Positions 47,414 to 58,776 are shown, numbered from the stretch's first letter. The stretch: DNA of 64,000 nt from Ascarosepion bandense (GCA_037127315.1 JBBBDQ010000348.1:1930001-1994000), one strand, 5' to 3'. The notes: a model not told the origin generated them from the letters alone. Numbers and translations: made by a program.

Positions 47414-48235
47414 ACTCTCGGCCAGCAATGTAAAAATGTACAACAGCAGCAAATTTTATCATAAATAATTAGCAATTTATTAATATTATTTTCTAATTTT
47501 CAATGCTCACTGAACAGCACGCATTTTTCATTTTCTGGCAGGCAAATTTAATTAATGTGTTAATTATACGAACAATAATCATCGGATGGGGATAGCAAGA
47601 TATTCAAGCAAGCTATTGTTGCTGAAATTTGAATTTGATCCTTATTCAGTGCCCTACAATTGTCTTTCTTTCAGGTAAATCTAAGTTTTGTAATAAATAA
47701 CTAAGCGTAGAAGCTTCAGATTACAGTAGAAAGTGATATGTCAATTATCATTTATTTTTTAACTAATGTTTCTTTCATCCTAATTGCTGTTTCTTTTATC
47801 ACAACCCTCAGATTGTCATTCTGAAGTTGTTACAAAACAGATTGAATAAAGCGTGAAGATCAAACATCTGGCGAGTCGCAGCCTTGCACAACCAATTCTA
47901 GTGAAATTATCTTACAGTATCAGCTGCCACACCGATTAGGTTAAGAATGACACTGACTGCTTTATTAAAATCAAGTCCTATAACTGTATATCTTATCTTC
48001 TCCGAACGTCGCCATTTGTTTTTAGGTGCTCAAGCAAGTCGGGCTTGAGCAAGTGAATGTCCGAGCGGGGTTTGGCTGGTTTAACAGGAGCAAGCGTGCT
48101 AAGAGCCACTACAGATAGGTAGATGTGGAAGACCAGAATCGCTTACTTTTTGAAAGAACACTGCACAAAGAAGGAGAACGAGAAGGAGGAGATCAGTTGT
48201 GGGATTTATGAGTAAATCAATGTGCACCTTTAAGA
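47414..48235. other. No gene seen
   Basis: Mostly AT-rich. A perfect 8-bp hairpin, GCTCAAGC with GCTTGAGC, lies at 48028-48050 in a slightly more GC-rich patch. The 70-codon minus frame at 48099-48311 overlaps a SINE head and is not a gene. Confidence 0.5.
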
Positions 48236-48330
48236 TGTGTGTTGTGGTGTAATGGATATCGACTCGGAGCAAGAAATCGTGATGCAGAGTTCGAATTCCA
48301 GTTGCATCCACGAGTATTTGAAACTACGGC
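48236..48330 (+). repeat. tRNA-SINE head
   Basis: GTTGTGGTGTAATGGATATC, then GACTCGGAGCAAGAAATCG and a B box AGTTCGAATTCCAG match the 5121 family head. The body is absent or unrecognisable. Confidence 0.75.
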
Positions 48331-49041
48331 AATTTTCTTCCCTTCGTCCCTGGTGTGGTCAATCAGAAAAATTTGTCGGTGAATAAAATCCGTTGTTTTT
48401 ATTTACTGGGAGTTCGAAGATTTTTGGAGCATTGAGAAAGAAAATAAGATTTTTTTTTTTTTTGCTGTGAGGGAGAAAGTACAATTTTGGAGATTGTTGA
48501 GCGAACGTGTGGTTTTCGCTGTTGCGAGGGAACCTTACATTTTTTACCCCGTTTTCGTTACTACGATTGAACTTAGTTTTAGCTCACTGATTTCTTTCCA
48601 TGACCTTTATATATTGAACACTGTCCAGCAATCATTTTCCCGTTTCCACTGAATAGTACAGGAAATTGAACTTAAAATCCCTGTCACCAAAATTACAAAC
48701 CAAAGTTTTAATTCTGTAGAACAATTTGTTGTTATAAACCCGGAGCTTTAAACCTAACTGACCTGCTCATTTGAGTTGTAACTGTTGCTGTTTGCTACGT
48801 TTGGGCTGCTATTGTTGCGTTTGAAGTTACCCTGTTATCTGTGTTTCTACCTTAATTAACGGCTCCCATAATGTATTTATTTCTATGCTAGGCCTGCTAA
48901 CTACACTGAAATCAATAACAAATATGAGTCTTAATTAAACAGCGTAAATAATCATAATTCTTCATGTCATATATTAAGACAGAAAGTAGAAATATTATCT
49001 TATTTTCTGAAATAAAACATTGCCTAGAGTTTTTTTTTTTC
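48331..49041. other. No gene seen
   Basis: No conserved coding or repeat signature. Poly-T runs lie near 48450-48465 and at 49027. Confidence 0.45.
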
Positions 49042-49165
49042 AATAATTTTACCCCAAGCAAGGCGAAACCACCACTAGTGCACAGGGAGATACAATGAGG
49101 GAAAAGATTGGGTAAAGGATTAAAAAAACCGTGGGTGTAGAAGTAGCGGTTACATTTGAAATTCG
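49042..49165 (-). repeat. LINE 3' terminal fragment
   Basis: On the plus strand, AATTTTACCCCAAGCAAGGC followed by GAAACCACCACTAGTGCAC is the inverted LINE terminus. A nearby GTGGGTGTAGAAGTAGCGG matches the ORF2 C-terminus with the rest of the UTR missing. Confidence 0.7.
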
Positions 49166-49283
49166 TTATTAATCCCACTGATTATTTTCTTAAAAATAGA
49201 AATTAATAACAACTGGCTTCGATCGAGAATCCTAGGCCAAGTCTTTCCTTCGTTAAACATCTTGATCACGACCTCTTTGATTT

Positions 49284-49475
49284 TTGTTTTAATCATTTCA
49301 CCCCAGGCAAGGCGGAAGCGATACTAGTGTGCAGGGGACTTACATTGAGAGAAAAAAACTGACGTTGCATTTAAATTTTAGGAAATTGTAGCTATCAGGG
49401 AAGCAAGTAAACGGAAAGGAGTTGCGAGAAAATATTCTGTTGGAGTAGAAGTGGTGGCTCAGTTTCACATTTCTT
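49284..49475 (-). repeat. LINE 3' terminal fragment
   Basis: Plus strand: AATCATTTCACCCCAGGCAA, then GGCGGAAGCGATACTAGTGT, then ACGTTGCATTTAAATTTTAG and GTAGCTATCAGGGAAGCAAG. This is the inverted LINE end plus the last ORF2 codons, with an internal UTR deletion. Confidence 0.75.
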
Positions 49476-49591
49476 ATGAATCCTATTGATGATTTTCTTA
49501 AACATTGAAATTAATGACAACTGGGTTCAATCGAGAATCCTAGGCTGGGTTCTTCATTTGCTGGACGTCTCGATCTTGGCCGTTTGATTTT

Positions 49592-49815
49592 TCGTATTTA
49601 TTTTCACCCGAGCAAGACGGGACCTCCACAAATGCGCAGGGAGATTATAGTGATAGAAAAGACTGTGTAAAAGAGATATTGAAGAAAGAATGATATATGA
49701 ACGAGAATCAAGGCGATAGAAGATGGTAATTGACGTTGTGCTTAAATTCTTTGGAGATTGTAGCTAAGCAACTAAACGGAAGAGAGTTCCACAGGCGGAA
49801 ATACGAGAAAAGAAA
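49592..49815 (-). repeat. LINE 3' terminal fragment
   Basis: Plus strand: TTTATTTTCACCCGAGCAAG, AATGCGCAGGGAGATTATAG, TTGACGTTGTGCTTAAATTC and AGAGTTCCACAGGCGG. This is a third inverted LINE end within 800 bp, in the same orientation. Confidence 0.7.
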
Positions 49816-50449
49816 ATGTTTGATTTCTTCCTACTAACTGCTTCGTAACTTCCATGTTAAGCTTGTTAACCATTACACAAAATCAGACACTCTATTACTA
49901 AGTCTTATTTAAAATTTCAGAATTAGAATATCTACGGAGAATGGAATACAATACCCTAATTAATTGGTCTTTTTTTCTATGCACTGTTTTCTTTCATAGC
50001 CTATCACAACTCTTAGTAATATCGTGTTACTGGTGCACGTTAGGTAGGTTACGAGCTGGTTTGCTCCGTCTCATAATTTGTTCTGTCAGTGCCAAATTTT
50101 CCATGAATGGTTTCTTCATTATATCTCATAGAGATTTCAACTCTCTTACCGATTCTAGGTATTAGCGTCTTTTATCATTTGCCTCAAGACTACGTTGTTG
50201 CTCGTTTATCTTATTTTCAGAAATCTTTTACAGAATGATATCTCTAAACCTAAAAGTTTTCTCTTTATCTGTTAGGAAATTGTCCAAAATTCATTGCTAT
50301 ATCCTTCCTAACTAACTATCTACCTACCTTCTTACCTACCTAAGTACCTAAACGCCATCGCTCCCAGAGGAGCATAGACCATCGACAAGACTTGTCTTTT
50401 TTATATGTAGGAGTGTTGACCCTACGCAAACGTCTTTATCCTCCGGGCG
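49816..50449. other. No clear gene; possible RTE-like scrap near 50240-50310
   Basis: TTAGGAAATTGTCCAAAATT followed by CATTGCTATATCC weakly resembles the RTE-like fragments at 43240 and 42960. The remainder is unassigned. Confidence 0.3.
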
Positions 50450-50628
50450 AGATAGACTGGTTGCAAACAAATACTATAGAATCCAATCCCTCCTGCTATT
50501 TAACCCATAGCTGGATTAATACTTACAATGGTATTTGCTCATAAGTGAACGCAACGAATACAACTAAAATTCGAAATCGGCTCTCCGATTTCTCATTCTG
50601 AGTCGATATCCCACTGCACCACACTTGG
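50450..50628 (-). repeat. SINE copy, single body
   Basis: Plus strand: ATAGACTGGTTGCAAACAA, ATTTAACCCATAGCTGGATT, AGTCGATATCCCACTGCACC. This is the inverse of the 5121 family with a recognisable head. Confidence 0.75.
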
Positions 50629-50672
50629 GAATCGTAAATATTATCTAAACTCGACTGAATTTATTTCTTTAC

Positions 50673-50674
<2 letters not shown>

Positions 50675-50725
<51 letters not shown>
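50675..50725. repeat. (AC)n microsatellite
   Basis: An uninterrupted AC run of about 51 bp. Confidence 0.98.
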
Positions 50726-50726
<1 letters not shown>

Positions 50727-50891
50727 TTATACCCGTATTTGAGTTAATTTCTCAACGAAGTGCCTACTTTGAAATATCAGTCTGGCGAGAGAATTCAAAA
50801 CGCACAGCAACCAAGGAAAGTGACTGCAAACTACCGTAATTATTAACTCGAACTCGAGTATAAGTTTTGTTTAATGGCATATTAACCTCTG

Positions 50892-52108
50892 TCGTTTCAG
50901 TCAGTTAACTGCCATATATGATACACGCTGGGGCGATCATGTCTCGAAATATACATGATTGACTGGGCAGAAGATTATCCCGCAGCAGCATGCCATTACT
51001 TTCTACAGTAGACTGGTTCCCAGCCAAGGCTATTGAACCGAATCTGTCCTGTTATTTGATTCAGAGCTAGAGGAGGAAGAGATGTATTATATTATTAAGT
51101 AGCAATTAATGGGGGATCAGTTTATTACTTCATAACAATAGAAAACCGCTCCCCCACTTTATGACTAGTAGAAACCTTAATCATTTTTTTCAACTATTAT
51201 ATTCAATCAGTCAGTTAATTACCATACTTGATACACGCTTGGGCGATCATGTCTTGAAAGAGACATGACTGAATGAGCAAAAGATTATTCCGCAACAGCT
51301 TAACATTACTTTCTGCAGTAGGACTGGTTGCCAGCCAAGGCTATAGAACCCAATCTGTCCTGTTATTTGATTCATAGATAGAGGAGGAAGAGATGTATTA
51401 TATTATTAAGTAGCAAATAATGGGTTATCAGTTTATTATTTCATAACAATATAAATCTGATCCCCCACTTTATGACCAGTAGAAACCTTAATCATCTTTT
51501 CAACTATTCAGTCAGTCATACGTGATACACGCGTGGGCGATCATGTCCCGAAATATACATGACTGACTGGGCAGAAGATTATTCCGCAGCAGCATGCCAT
51601 TAATTTCTGCAGTAGACTGGTTGCCAGCCAAGGCTATAAAACCCAATCTGTCCTGCTATTTAACCCAAATCTAGAGGGAAGAGTCGGATTAATACTTTTC
51701 CCAAGGGTATTTGCTCGTAAGTGAATGCAAGGAATTCAACTGGAATTCGATCTCGGCTCCCCGATTTTTCGTTCCGAGCCGATGTTCACTGCACTACAAC
51801 GCACATGCAGTCAGTTAAGTGCCATACAATTGAGCGATCATATTTCGAAAGAAACATGACTGACAGTGCAGGAGATTATCCCGCAGTAAGTTGCTATTAC
51901 TTTCTGCGGTAGACTGGTTGCCACCCAATGCTATAGAACCCAATCTGTCCTATTTATTTAACCAATAACTGTACGGAAGAGACGGGTTAATATCTTTCAC
52001 CAATGGTATTTACGCGTAAGTGTATGCAAAGAATTCAACTGGAATTCGAACCCGGTTCCCCGATTTCTCGTTCCAAGCCTATCTCCACTGCACCACAACG
52101 CACATCTA
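50892..52108 (-). mobile_element. Expanded SINE cluster: two heads, four bodies, two hairpin spacers
   Basis: Read on the minus strand: a head (about 52107-52015) with one body to 51810. Next comes a second head (about 51808-51725) with a body to 51505. A hairpin spacer (51420-51468), a body to about 51200, another hairpin spacer (51110-51157) and a final body to 50897 follow. Each body ends with the GTCAGTTAAGTGCCATA inverse of the family 3' end. The second part repeats the head-body-hairpin-body layout and adds one more hairpin-body step. A family G tail (50863-50890) abuts it. Confidence 0.82.
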
Positions 52109-52119
52109 TGAGTTATTTA

Positions 52120-52595
52120 ATGCTAAAAAGTGGGATTTTAAGGAATTTTTAATGTTTGGTTATAGTGAAAAGGTTGATTTAGTTAGATTTTGATTAAAAC
52201 TTTTTATTTTAGAAAACTGGATATCTCTTCTAGTTTTGTATTTAAAAATGTATTATGGAAATAATTTTTCTTCTCTCAAAAATGATGGTAATAATTCTTT
52301 TTTTTTCAAAAATGTATTGTTGGTAATATTTTACCTTAAAAAATATATATTTTTCTATAAAAGCCTATTTTATGTATATATTTTTATAAAATGTATTTTT
52401 ATACTTTCAAAGTGTTTTAATCCCTGTTTGGGGGTTAACTATTTGCCTATAGATGGGGCTCTAACAGGTGCTACCACTCCGGGTCAGAGTGGACCTGGGT
52501 ACAACAGCAAATAAGAGGTGGTTCCATGCTTCTCACAACCTCGCAATCAAAGGCCTTGCTGCCGGATTAAGTTTACCGTCATACCCAGGACTAAC
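52120..52595 (+). repeat. Unclassified dispersed repeat R, copy 3
   Basis: It begins around TTATTTAATGCTAAAAAGTG, keeps the CAAAAATGTATT-rich middle, then TTAATCCCTGTTTGGGGGTT, AACAGGTGCTACCACTCCGG and CAAAGGCCTTGCTGCCGGAT, and ends near ACCCAGGACTAAC. This is the most complete copy at its GC-rich end. Confidence 0.78.
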
Positions 52596-52702
52596 TTTTC
52601 AGTTAAATTAAGTGAACGAAACTAATTGGAACCTTTGATTGTTGTGCTAGTAAGGAATGTTTGACGAAACAAGTTGGTTGCTTCACGGTAAATGTTCGTT
52701 TT

Positions 52703-53204
52703 CTGTGCAAATGTATATGCTGAACTCAAATCAACAATTAGTTATTGAAGAAATTTACCTTTTATGCTTTGAAATCCATAAAAAAATGAACTATATCTCG
52801 CACTTTTTCTCTCCCGTAACTCTCACGAAGTCATGTAATTAACTACAGAATGACGTTCTACGTAGGCAGAATTTTGGCCGATTTTCTTCCTTTACTGAAA
52901 CTTCCGGGGATGTACTTCCTGTCATGAGAGTAACAAGCGTAGAAATACAATAGCGCATTACTTTAATTTCCGGAAGTACATCGCCGGAAGTATCAGTAAA
53001 TGAAAAATCGACCCCAAATCTGCCAAAATTTGTTCACATGCGCAGTACGTCATTCTGCAGTTACTTACATGACTTCGTGAGAGTTACGGGAGAGAAAAAG
53101 TGCGAGATATAGTTCGTTTTTTTTATGGACATTTAGATAAAAAAAAACGTAAGTTTCTTCAATAACTAACAGTTGATTTGAGTTCAGCATATACATTTGC
53201 ACAG
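52703..53204. mobile_element. Long foldback (palindromic) element
   Basis: The arms at 52703-52919 and 52972-53204 are inverted copies of each other, separated by a spacer of about 52 bp. Landmarks pair in order: CTGTGCAAATGTATATGCTG, TCGCACTTTTTCTCTCCCGT, AACTCTCACGAAGTCATGTA, and CTTCCGGGGATGTACTTCC against GGAAGTACATCGCCGGAAG. Weaker similarity extends outward on both sides, with an extra segment on the right. No coding sequence. It resembles a foldback or MITE-type DNA element. Confidence 0.88.
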
Positions 53205-54257
53205 AGATAATGCTATTTTGAATAAATTTGAAGGGGAAAAGCGTCGGGGTTTACAACGAAAATTTACCTGCTACACATTGTGTCGTTTTACCTGTCTCCA
53301 AAGAGCACCCTTTCATTTTTCACTGAAATTCAAAAGCCTTCTTTTTACTAGGCGAAAGATTTTCTTGCAATATTCCATAACAATGCAGTAGGATTTGTAT
53401 TAGACACTTTTACTGTCCTTAGCAGGGAAATCTTGCCGACTACATTAGACAATTTCTCTATCCTCTTTTGCGCCCTAACAAATACTGGAGGTCGAGAAGC
53501 TTATATTCCCATGAATAAATCATGCATAGTTTCTAGTTGCAGGTTAGTTAATTCAAAAGTATAAGACCACGGCACATGATGCTTATTATCCTTTATTATT
53601 GCAGGACGTACACCCTTATGCAAATTAATTGAAACAAGTGCTTTAGTTTCCTTTCATTCACCATACGGTCAGTTTTAGACCCACTGAAGTGATAGATTGT
53701 AATCGATTTCTATTTTCTCCTCAGATTAGTTCATCTACATTGTGTAGTAATATGAATTTGTGTTCAGGGTATATAATGAAATTTGTTTGATCTTGAAGAT
53801 CATTGCGTCAACCGTGATAGCATCAAATTTTTATCACGCCCAGCCAAAATTGTCTCGACTGTCGATAAGTTGTCCTACGGCCATTGTTTTTGATGGACGT
53901 TACTCTAAAGAAGCGTATGAAAATTTAACGCTACACAAACACACTGGCAAGCCTTATAGAAATATCGCGTTTATTCTTATGATCAACAAAAATGCAGTCT
54001 GAAGAGAAGAATCTCTCCAATTGACGACGCATACTTGATCAGGTAAACTGTGAACAATTTAGGGAAGACGTTATTTGCGCGACGGTGTAAAACTGTCAGG
54101 TGATCTTTACATTTCCAATAACCTGCGTGTCTGTTTATTGGGAGGATTTTTCTCCTTCATTCATAAGATTTCTTTTCTTAATTCTACGCCTAAAATATCT
54201 TCTTTTTGTTCCGTGGACTTTCAGAACGTAGGCAATCAGGGAAATCAATTTAGCCTT
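53205..54257. other. No gene seen
   Basis: AT-rich. The 80-codon frame at 53760-54002 and the 64-codon frame at 53197-53391 have no recognisable motif. Confidence 0.45.
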
Positions 54258-54775
54258 ATTCATTGTCACTCTTAACGCTTTTCTTTTTCGTATCTCTCCC
54301 AAACCCTGCTCCGCCATCTACTTGCTGAACCCCATCAACTATGTCTCACGCTGCTTTTTCTTGCATCTTTTCTCTTCTATCCGTCTCGTGAGTATTGGAT
54401 TCTCCAAGCCCTCTTTCATCATTATATGTCCCAGATGATTCAGCTGTCTCTTCCTGATCTAAAGTGTAAGTTCCTTTTTTATTTGCATTCTCTCCAAAAC
54501 TTTGTCGTTGCTCACATTCTCAACAGTCTTCTGTAGAACCTCATTTCTGTTGCTTCGTGTCTCTTAATCTTTGATGAAAATGTACAACATTCGCTGAAGA
54601 CATATATCAGATATCAGTCCAGTAGTCTTTTCTTTGTTTCCAACGAAATCTTTTTGTCTCTCATTACTCTGATTAGCTTTTGAAATGCTTATTTGGCCAT
54701 GCCAATACGCCTTCGGATCTCAGTGTCTCACTTTCCGTCCGCTGTCAAAACACTTCCCAGGTATTTAAATTTTTG
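54258..54775 (-). pseudogene. RTE-like LINE C-terminal fragment
   Basis: The minus strand gives KNLNTWEVF, then blocks matching IRRRIGMAK and LETKK types, then QEETAESSGTYNDERGLGES and NTHETDRREKMQEKAA, broken by many stops. It aligns in order with the fragments at 42622-43445. It is old and heavily mutated. Confidence 0.65.
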
Positions 54776-55735
54776 CACCTGTTTGATTTTAGTACCCCCC
54801 ACCTGTGGTTGGCATTTTGGGGTCCTCTTGAGCAACCACTGCTGATCATGATTGATTCTGCTGGCTCTCGATCCAAAACTAAGACCCGCTCAATATTGAT
54901 GCATATAAATCCCATTTTGTCTTTGTTGAAAAACGAATGTGACTGAGATGTTTCCTGCAACAGTGGTTATCGAGCCCGTTTTTTTTTCTGGTTGACTAGG
55001 AATACTTGCAGCTATTCAGTTACAGATTATACAAAAATAGAATATTGCAGCGCTAAAGTTTTATATCCTCACTTTTCAGATTTGATAGAATGCGAAATCA
55101 TTTATGTGGTGTTGTGAGGTGAAAACATATTTTACATTGCACTCACTTTCGCACAAACACATTTCAAGAATATCTCTCGTTCTACGGCAAAGTTTGCAAT
55201 AAACACCATCCTTTAATCCACTAGTTCAGATTTCTACCTCAAGGAGAAGCCATGCTACTTCCACGGAGTCGATGCACCTTCATTACCCCCGTATTTTCAA
55301 ATGTAAGAAGAACATTTCCTTCGTCGGTTATTTTCTCTAGAACTTCTACTTTTCAAAAGAGACTCCCACAAGAGAACGCCTCCCCAAATACTACCCTCTC
55401 AACCGCTGTAAGTCAATCTTTATCTATCACCCTTATCCTAGCAATCTCTACACCCTGCCGACCGACTCTCTCAGTCGCTGTTCACACTTCATTCATTATA
55501 GCAGTTTAACAGTAACCGTTTAGCTTGAATAAATGTCGAATTCTGTGTTCGGCGATTTTTTTCAGCTAAAAATAGTATATTAAATGCTATACTTTACAGG
55601 CAGGCTTCGTAGATTTTCAGTGTGTTAAACAATTATCATGTTAACAGCTTTTGGAACCAACTCGAGATTATGACATTTGTTGCACTAAACTGAATGTTTG
55701 TGGATGAATTTGGGAACTTCACCGTAATGTAAGGA
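54776..55735. other. No gene seen
   Basis: The 85-codon frame at 55252-55509 is Ser/Thr-rich with no motif I know. Nothing else is identifiable. Confidence 0.4.
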
Positions 55736-56190
55736 TTAGAAAGATTGTCTAGTTAGATCAATTACGACTGAATAGTGGGTTAAACCCTCACTGGGTTCTT
55801 TATATTTTGCCACATCTATTCTACTTTTAGAAATCATTAGGACACTTTCATCTAGTGTAATCATTTGCAAGGTTGTCTCGCTAGATCAATTAAAACTGTA
55901 TATTGAGTTCGAGTCTCACTTTTTTCCCCTTATACTTTCGGATTTGTGCCGAATATACGCTTAGAACAATTACCATACGCTTTGTGCATTTCAAGATAAT
56001 GTTATCGTTAGCAAGATTGTCTTTCTAGATAAATTACGATTGCTTACTGAGTGCGCCAAACTTTCGGCCTTCTGCAATATTTCATTTGAACAGTTCGTGG
56101 TGTGATGGTGAACAAGCTTGTATCGCAAGATGAACTACGACAGTGTATCGAATGCGGCTTTGTGCCACGTCCAAGGTCCGCTTAAAAAAT
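55736..56190 (+). repeat. Cluster of degenerate family T SINE heads
   Basis: Four successive degenerate copies. AAGATTGTCTAGTTAGATCA (55740), AAGGTTGTCTCGCTAGATCA (55870), AGCAAGATTGTCTTTCTAGA (56010) and GTGTGATGGTGAACAAGCTT (56100) each precede a TTTCGG/TTGTGCC-type tail, spaced about 100-140 bp apart. They match the better copy at 29745. Confidence 0.6.
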
Positions 56191-56557
56191 AACCATGAAT
56201 GAGTAAAAAAAAATATGAATTCTCAATAAATAACTTTCTAATTCCCTCCATTGCCAAACAAGGAAAGTGCAGTTTTTATTTAACAAAAATAAAAAAAATA
56301 ATTTAAACAGAAATCACATAGCTGCAGTTTCCTCTCTTAGCTAGTCTCGAAAATGCAAACATTTTTGGTAACTGTGAACGCTTTTTATGAAAAGAACAAA
56401 AAAACAAATGAATACATAAATAAATAAACATAAAAGAAAGAACTAAAAAATTTTATTTGTCACTAATTTCTCGTTTCTGATCGGACATGTTTTATTTCCT
56501 GTAATCTTCAACGTCATTCTTCGACATCAGTGTTTCCTCCGGCCTGACAAAGGATAT

Positions 56558-56610
56558 GGGAAATTTCCGCTATGACGTCATTGCAAAGCAGCGACCTCAC
56601 GATGACGTCA
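56558..56610. promoter_or_regulatory. Clustered kappaB-like and CRE motifs
   Basis: GGGAAATTTCC (56558-56568) is a perfect palindromic kappaB-type site. Two perfect CRE palindromes TGACGTCA lie at 56573-56580 and 56603-56610, 30 bp apart. No TATA or gene start is evident nearby, so function is unproven. Confidence 0.45.
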
Positions 56611-56699
56611 TTTATGGCAGGCCGGCTACAAATTATACAGTCCACATTCTCTCTTTTTATCCTCATAGAATTACGTCTTCGGCTTTGACTCTATTTTAC

Positions 56700-57540
56700 G
56701 ATGTTAATTTGCATTTGACAAACTTTCATTCTCTCGGGATTTTTTTTTCTTTTTATTACTTGCATGTTGTTAAAAGTGTTTTTTTCTTCATCATTTGTAA
56801 TTCTTTCTTTCTTATTTCAATTCCTCTCGGATTTCTTTATAGTCATCCTGATCTATTTATATTAATTGGACGATTGTATTCATAAACGCTTTTTTTCTTT
56901 CTCTTTATTTCGTTACTCTTTCATTATTTCATTATTTCTTTTTTTCTTTCTCTATTTCTCTTTCTTTCCTTCTTTCTTTCTGGCTATTTTCATTCTGCCT
57001 CTTCTACGTTTCATCGTCAACATTATTTTTTCAATCCTTTTCTTTTTCTTTTAATTATTTAATTTTCTCTTTTTCTTTCTTTTTCTTTCGTTTTTCGTTC
57101 ACTCGCTTCTTATATAGTCAACATTACTCCTTTTAATTAAAGAATTCTATTTTAATTTTCTGTTTTTCTTTTCTCCTATTAATACTATTTTTCTTTCTTT
57201 TTTCTTTCTTTCTGGCTTAGTTTATTCATTCTGCCTCTTTTTCTGTCTTTTTTATTACAACCTTCTATTTTTACGTTTTCTCTTTCTATTTCTTTCTTTC
57301 CTTTTTTATTCACTCTCATCATTTATAGTAAACATTACTTATTTTTATTCATTCAAGGCCTGTAGCTTTTCATTTCTCTGTTTTTTTTTATTCTTTAATT
57401 CTTTAATTTTTTCTTTCTTTTTGCATTTACTGTATAAATTAATTGAATTCTATATTTTGAATCTTTTCTCTTTCCCTTTATTTTTTATTCAATCTTTATT
57501 TATGATTTTCTTTTTCTTTTCTTAAATTTATTTATTATAC
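56700..57540. repeat. Long T-rich / (TTTC)n-like tract
   Basis: Low-complexity plus-strand sequence dominated by TTTCTTTC and TTTTTC phrases. The hydrophobic frames across it (such as 56866-57054) are simple translations of the tract and are not genes. Confidence 0.85.
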
Positions 57541-57545
57541 TGTAG

Positions 57546-57641
57546 TGTGCATCGGCCATGTCTGGTACAAGGACACTTTCGAATATAGCCGACGATATCA
57601 TCAGGTTGTTGAAAAATAAGTGGAATTTTGCTGAACATTAA
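57546..57641 (+). CDS. Candidate terminal exon after a strong 3' splice site
   Basis: The T-rich tract ends TTTATTATACTGTAG at 57545, a convincing acceptor. From 57546 one frame reads CASAMSGTRTLSNIADDIIR, then LLKNKWNFAEH and TAA at 57639-57641. The first 59 bp are clearly more GC-balanced than the flanks, and the peptide has an amphipathic look. A second reading stops the exon at CAG|GTTGTT (57604), a weak donor. I recognise no family. Too short to be sure; a decayed repeat or chance is possible. Confidence 0.25.
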   Translation, partial: CASAMSGTRTLSNIADDIIRLLKNKWNFAEH

Positions 57642-58041
57642 AATAAATTTGGAAGAAGAATGTTCGATGAGAAAATGCATGTAGTTTTATAGTTAAAATT
57701 ATTGAAAGAGAAATGCAAGTATTTAAAATGTCCCATAGAATTTTAAAACTCATGGTTGATAGTTGATAGTACCAGGATGTCAAGTTTTATGTTCCTTTTC
57801 CTTTTTCCGTGGGTTGGCGACAGTGAAACAAATAAAGAAGGTGAAAACAAATAAAGAAATTCTACTTAAAGTGTCATGCTGTTGTTGTTGTTGTTGTTTT
57901 CTTTGGCGGTGAGGAGTAAAAATAAAAATAAAATTCAACGAAGAGGTAAAATTGGTATGTGACGCGCTCTTACGTCCGGGTCGGCTTCCTAAAATTTTTA
58001 AAGTTCTACTATGTTGATATACTCTTTGCCTGATAAAAATA

Positions 58042-58063
58042 TCTAAACTTATTTATAAATGGA

Positions 58064-58117
<54 letters not shown>

Positions 58118-58776
58118 AGTTACCTATAGACTCCGAAAAGGCTGAATCGATTTTCTTGAAAATTTACACAGTTGTACTATAAGCGTCTGCGAGTGTTCTT
58201 AGCTAGGTTTTGTGTTGAGGTACCCCCGATAAATATCGAAAATCGATAATCGAAAAAATCGGGTTATAGAAGGAGTGGTCCGATTTTAATCAAATTTGAT
58301 ACACTCATAGACAAAGACATAAGAAACGGTATTCAGAAGTTTCAAGGTTGCAGTTCTTACAATAGTGCAGAAAATTGATAATATATATATATATATATAT
58401 ATATATAAGGCAAGATATTTGTGTGTGTGTCTGCTTATCTGCCTGTAGGCCTGTATTTTTTTCAGTCCTTTTATTTTAGATTTTGCTTCGGGTTTGGCTC
58501 TGCGTAGGTAAAATTGAAGTTCTCAGTCTCAGCCATGATACCATTTCCTCGAAGGACTTATTTAGCCTTCAAAATTCAGTTTATGACAAAAAAACTTATT
58601 TGATATCGATATCAGGAAATCAAAATTTGACTTCTTTCTGTCTACGGTTTCGCTTTAACTGGAAACAACTATTGCTTTTTAGTCTTTCTTCAACGTCCAA
58701 AGAGTCTGAGTTCCAAGACCATGGATTAGTTTTAAAGCTTTCATTACACCCGTGCAACGCCGTGCTATACTGCTAG
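58042..58776 (+). mobile_element. Non-autonomous Helitron-like element, copy C
   Basis: It starts TCTAAACTTATTTATAAATG after A58041 and ends CTATACTGCTAG before T58777. It contains a (GT)n run (58073-58117) and a (TA)n run (58388-58407). The conserved interior includes GACTCCGAAAAGGCTGAATC and ATCAAATTTGATACACTCAT. The flanks, joined without the element, match the uninterrupted sequence at 59265-59294, which supports both boundaries to the base. Confidence 0.9.

Noticed and set aside
57560..57605. A second hammerhead core on the minus strand (CTGATGA then GAAA 17 nt later)
   Set aside because: Stem II would need TATCG to pair with TATTC, which fails at most positions, and stem III lacks the required A-U closing pair.
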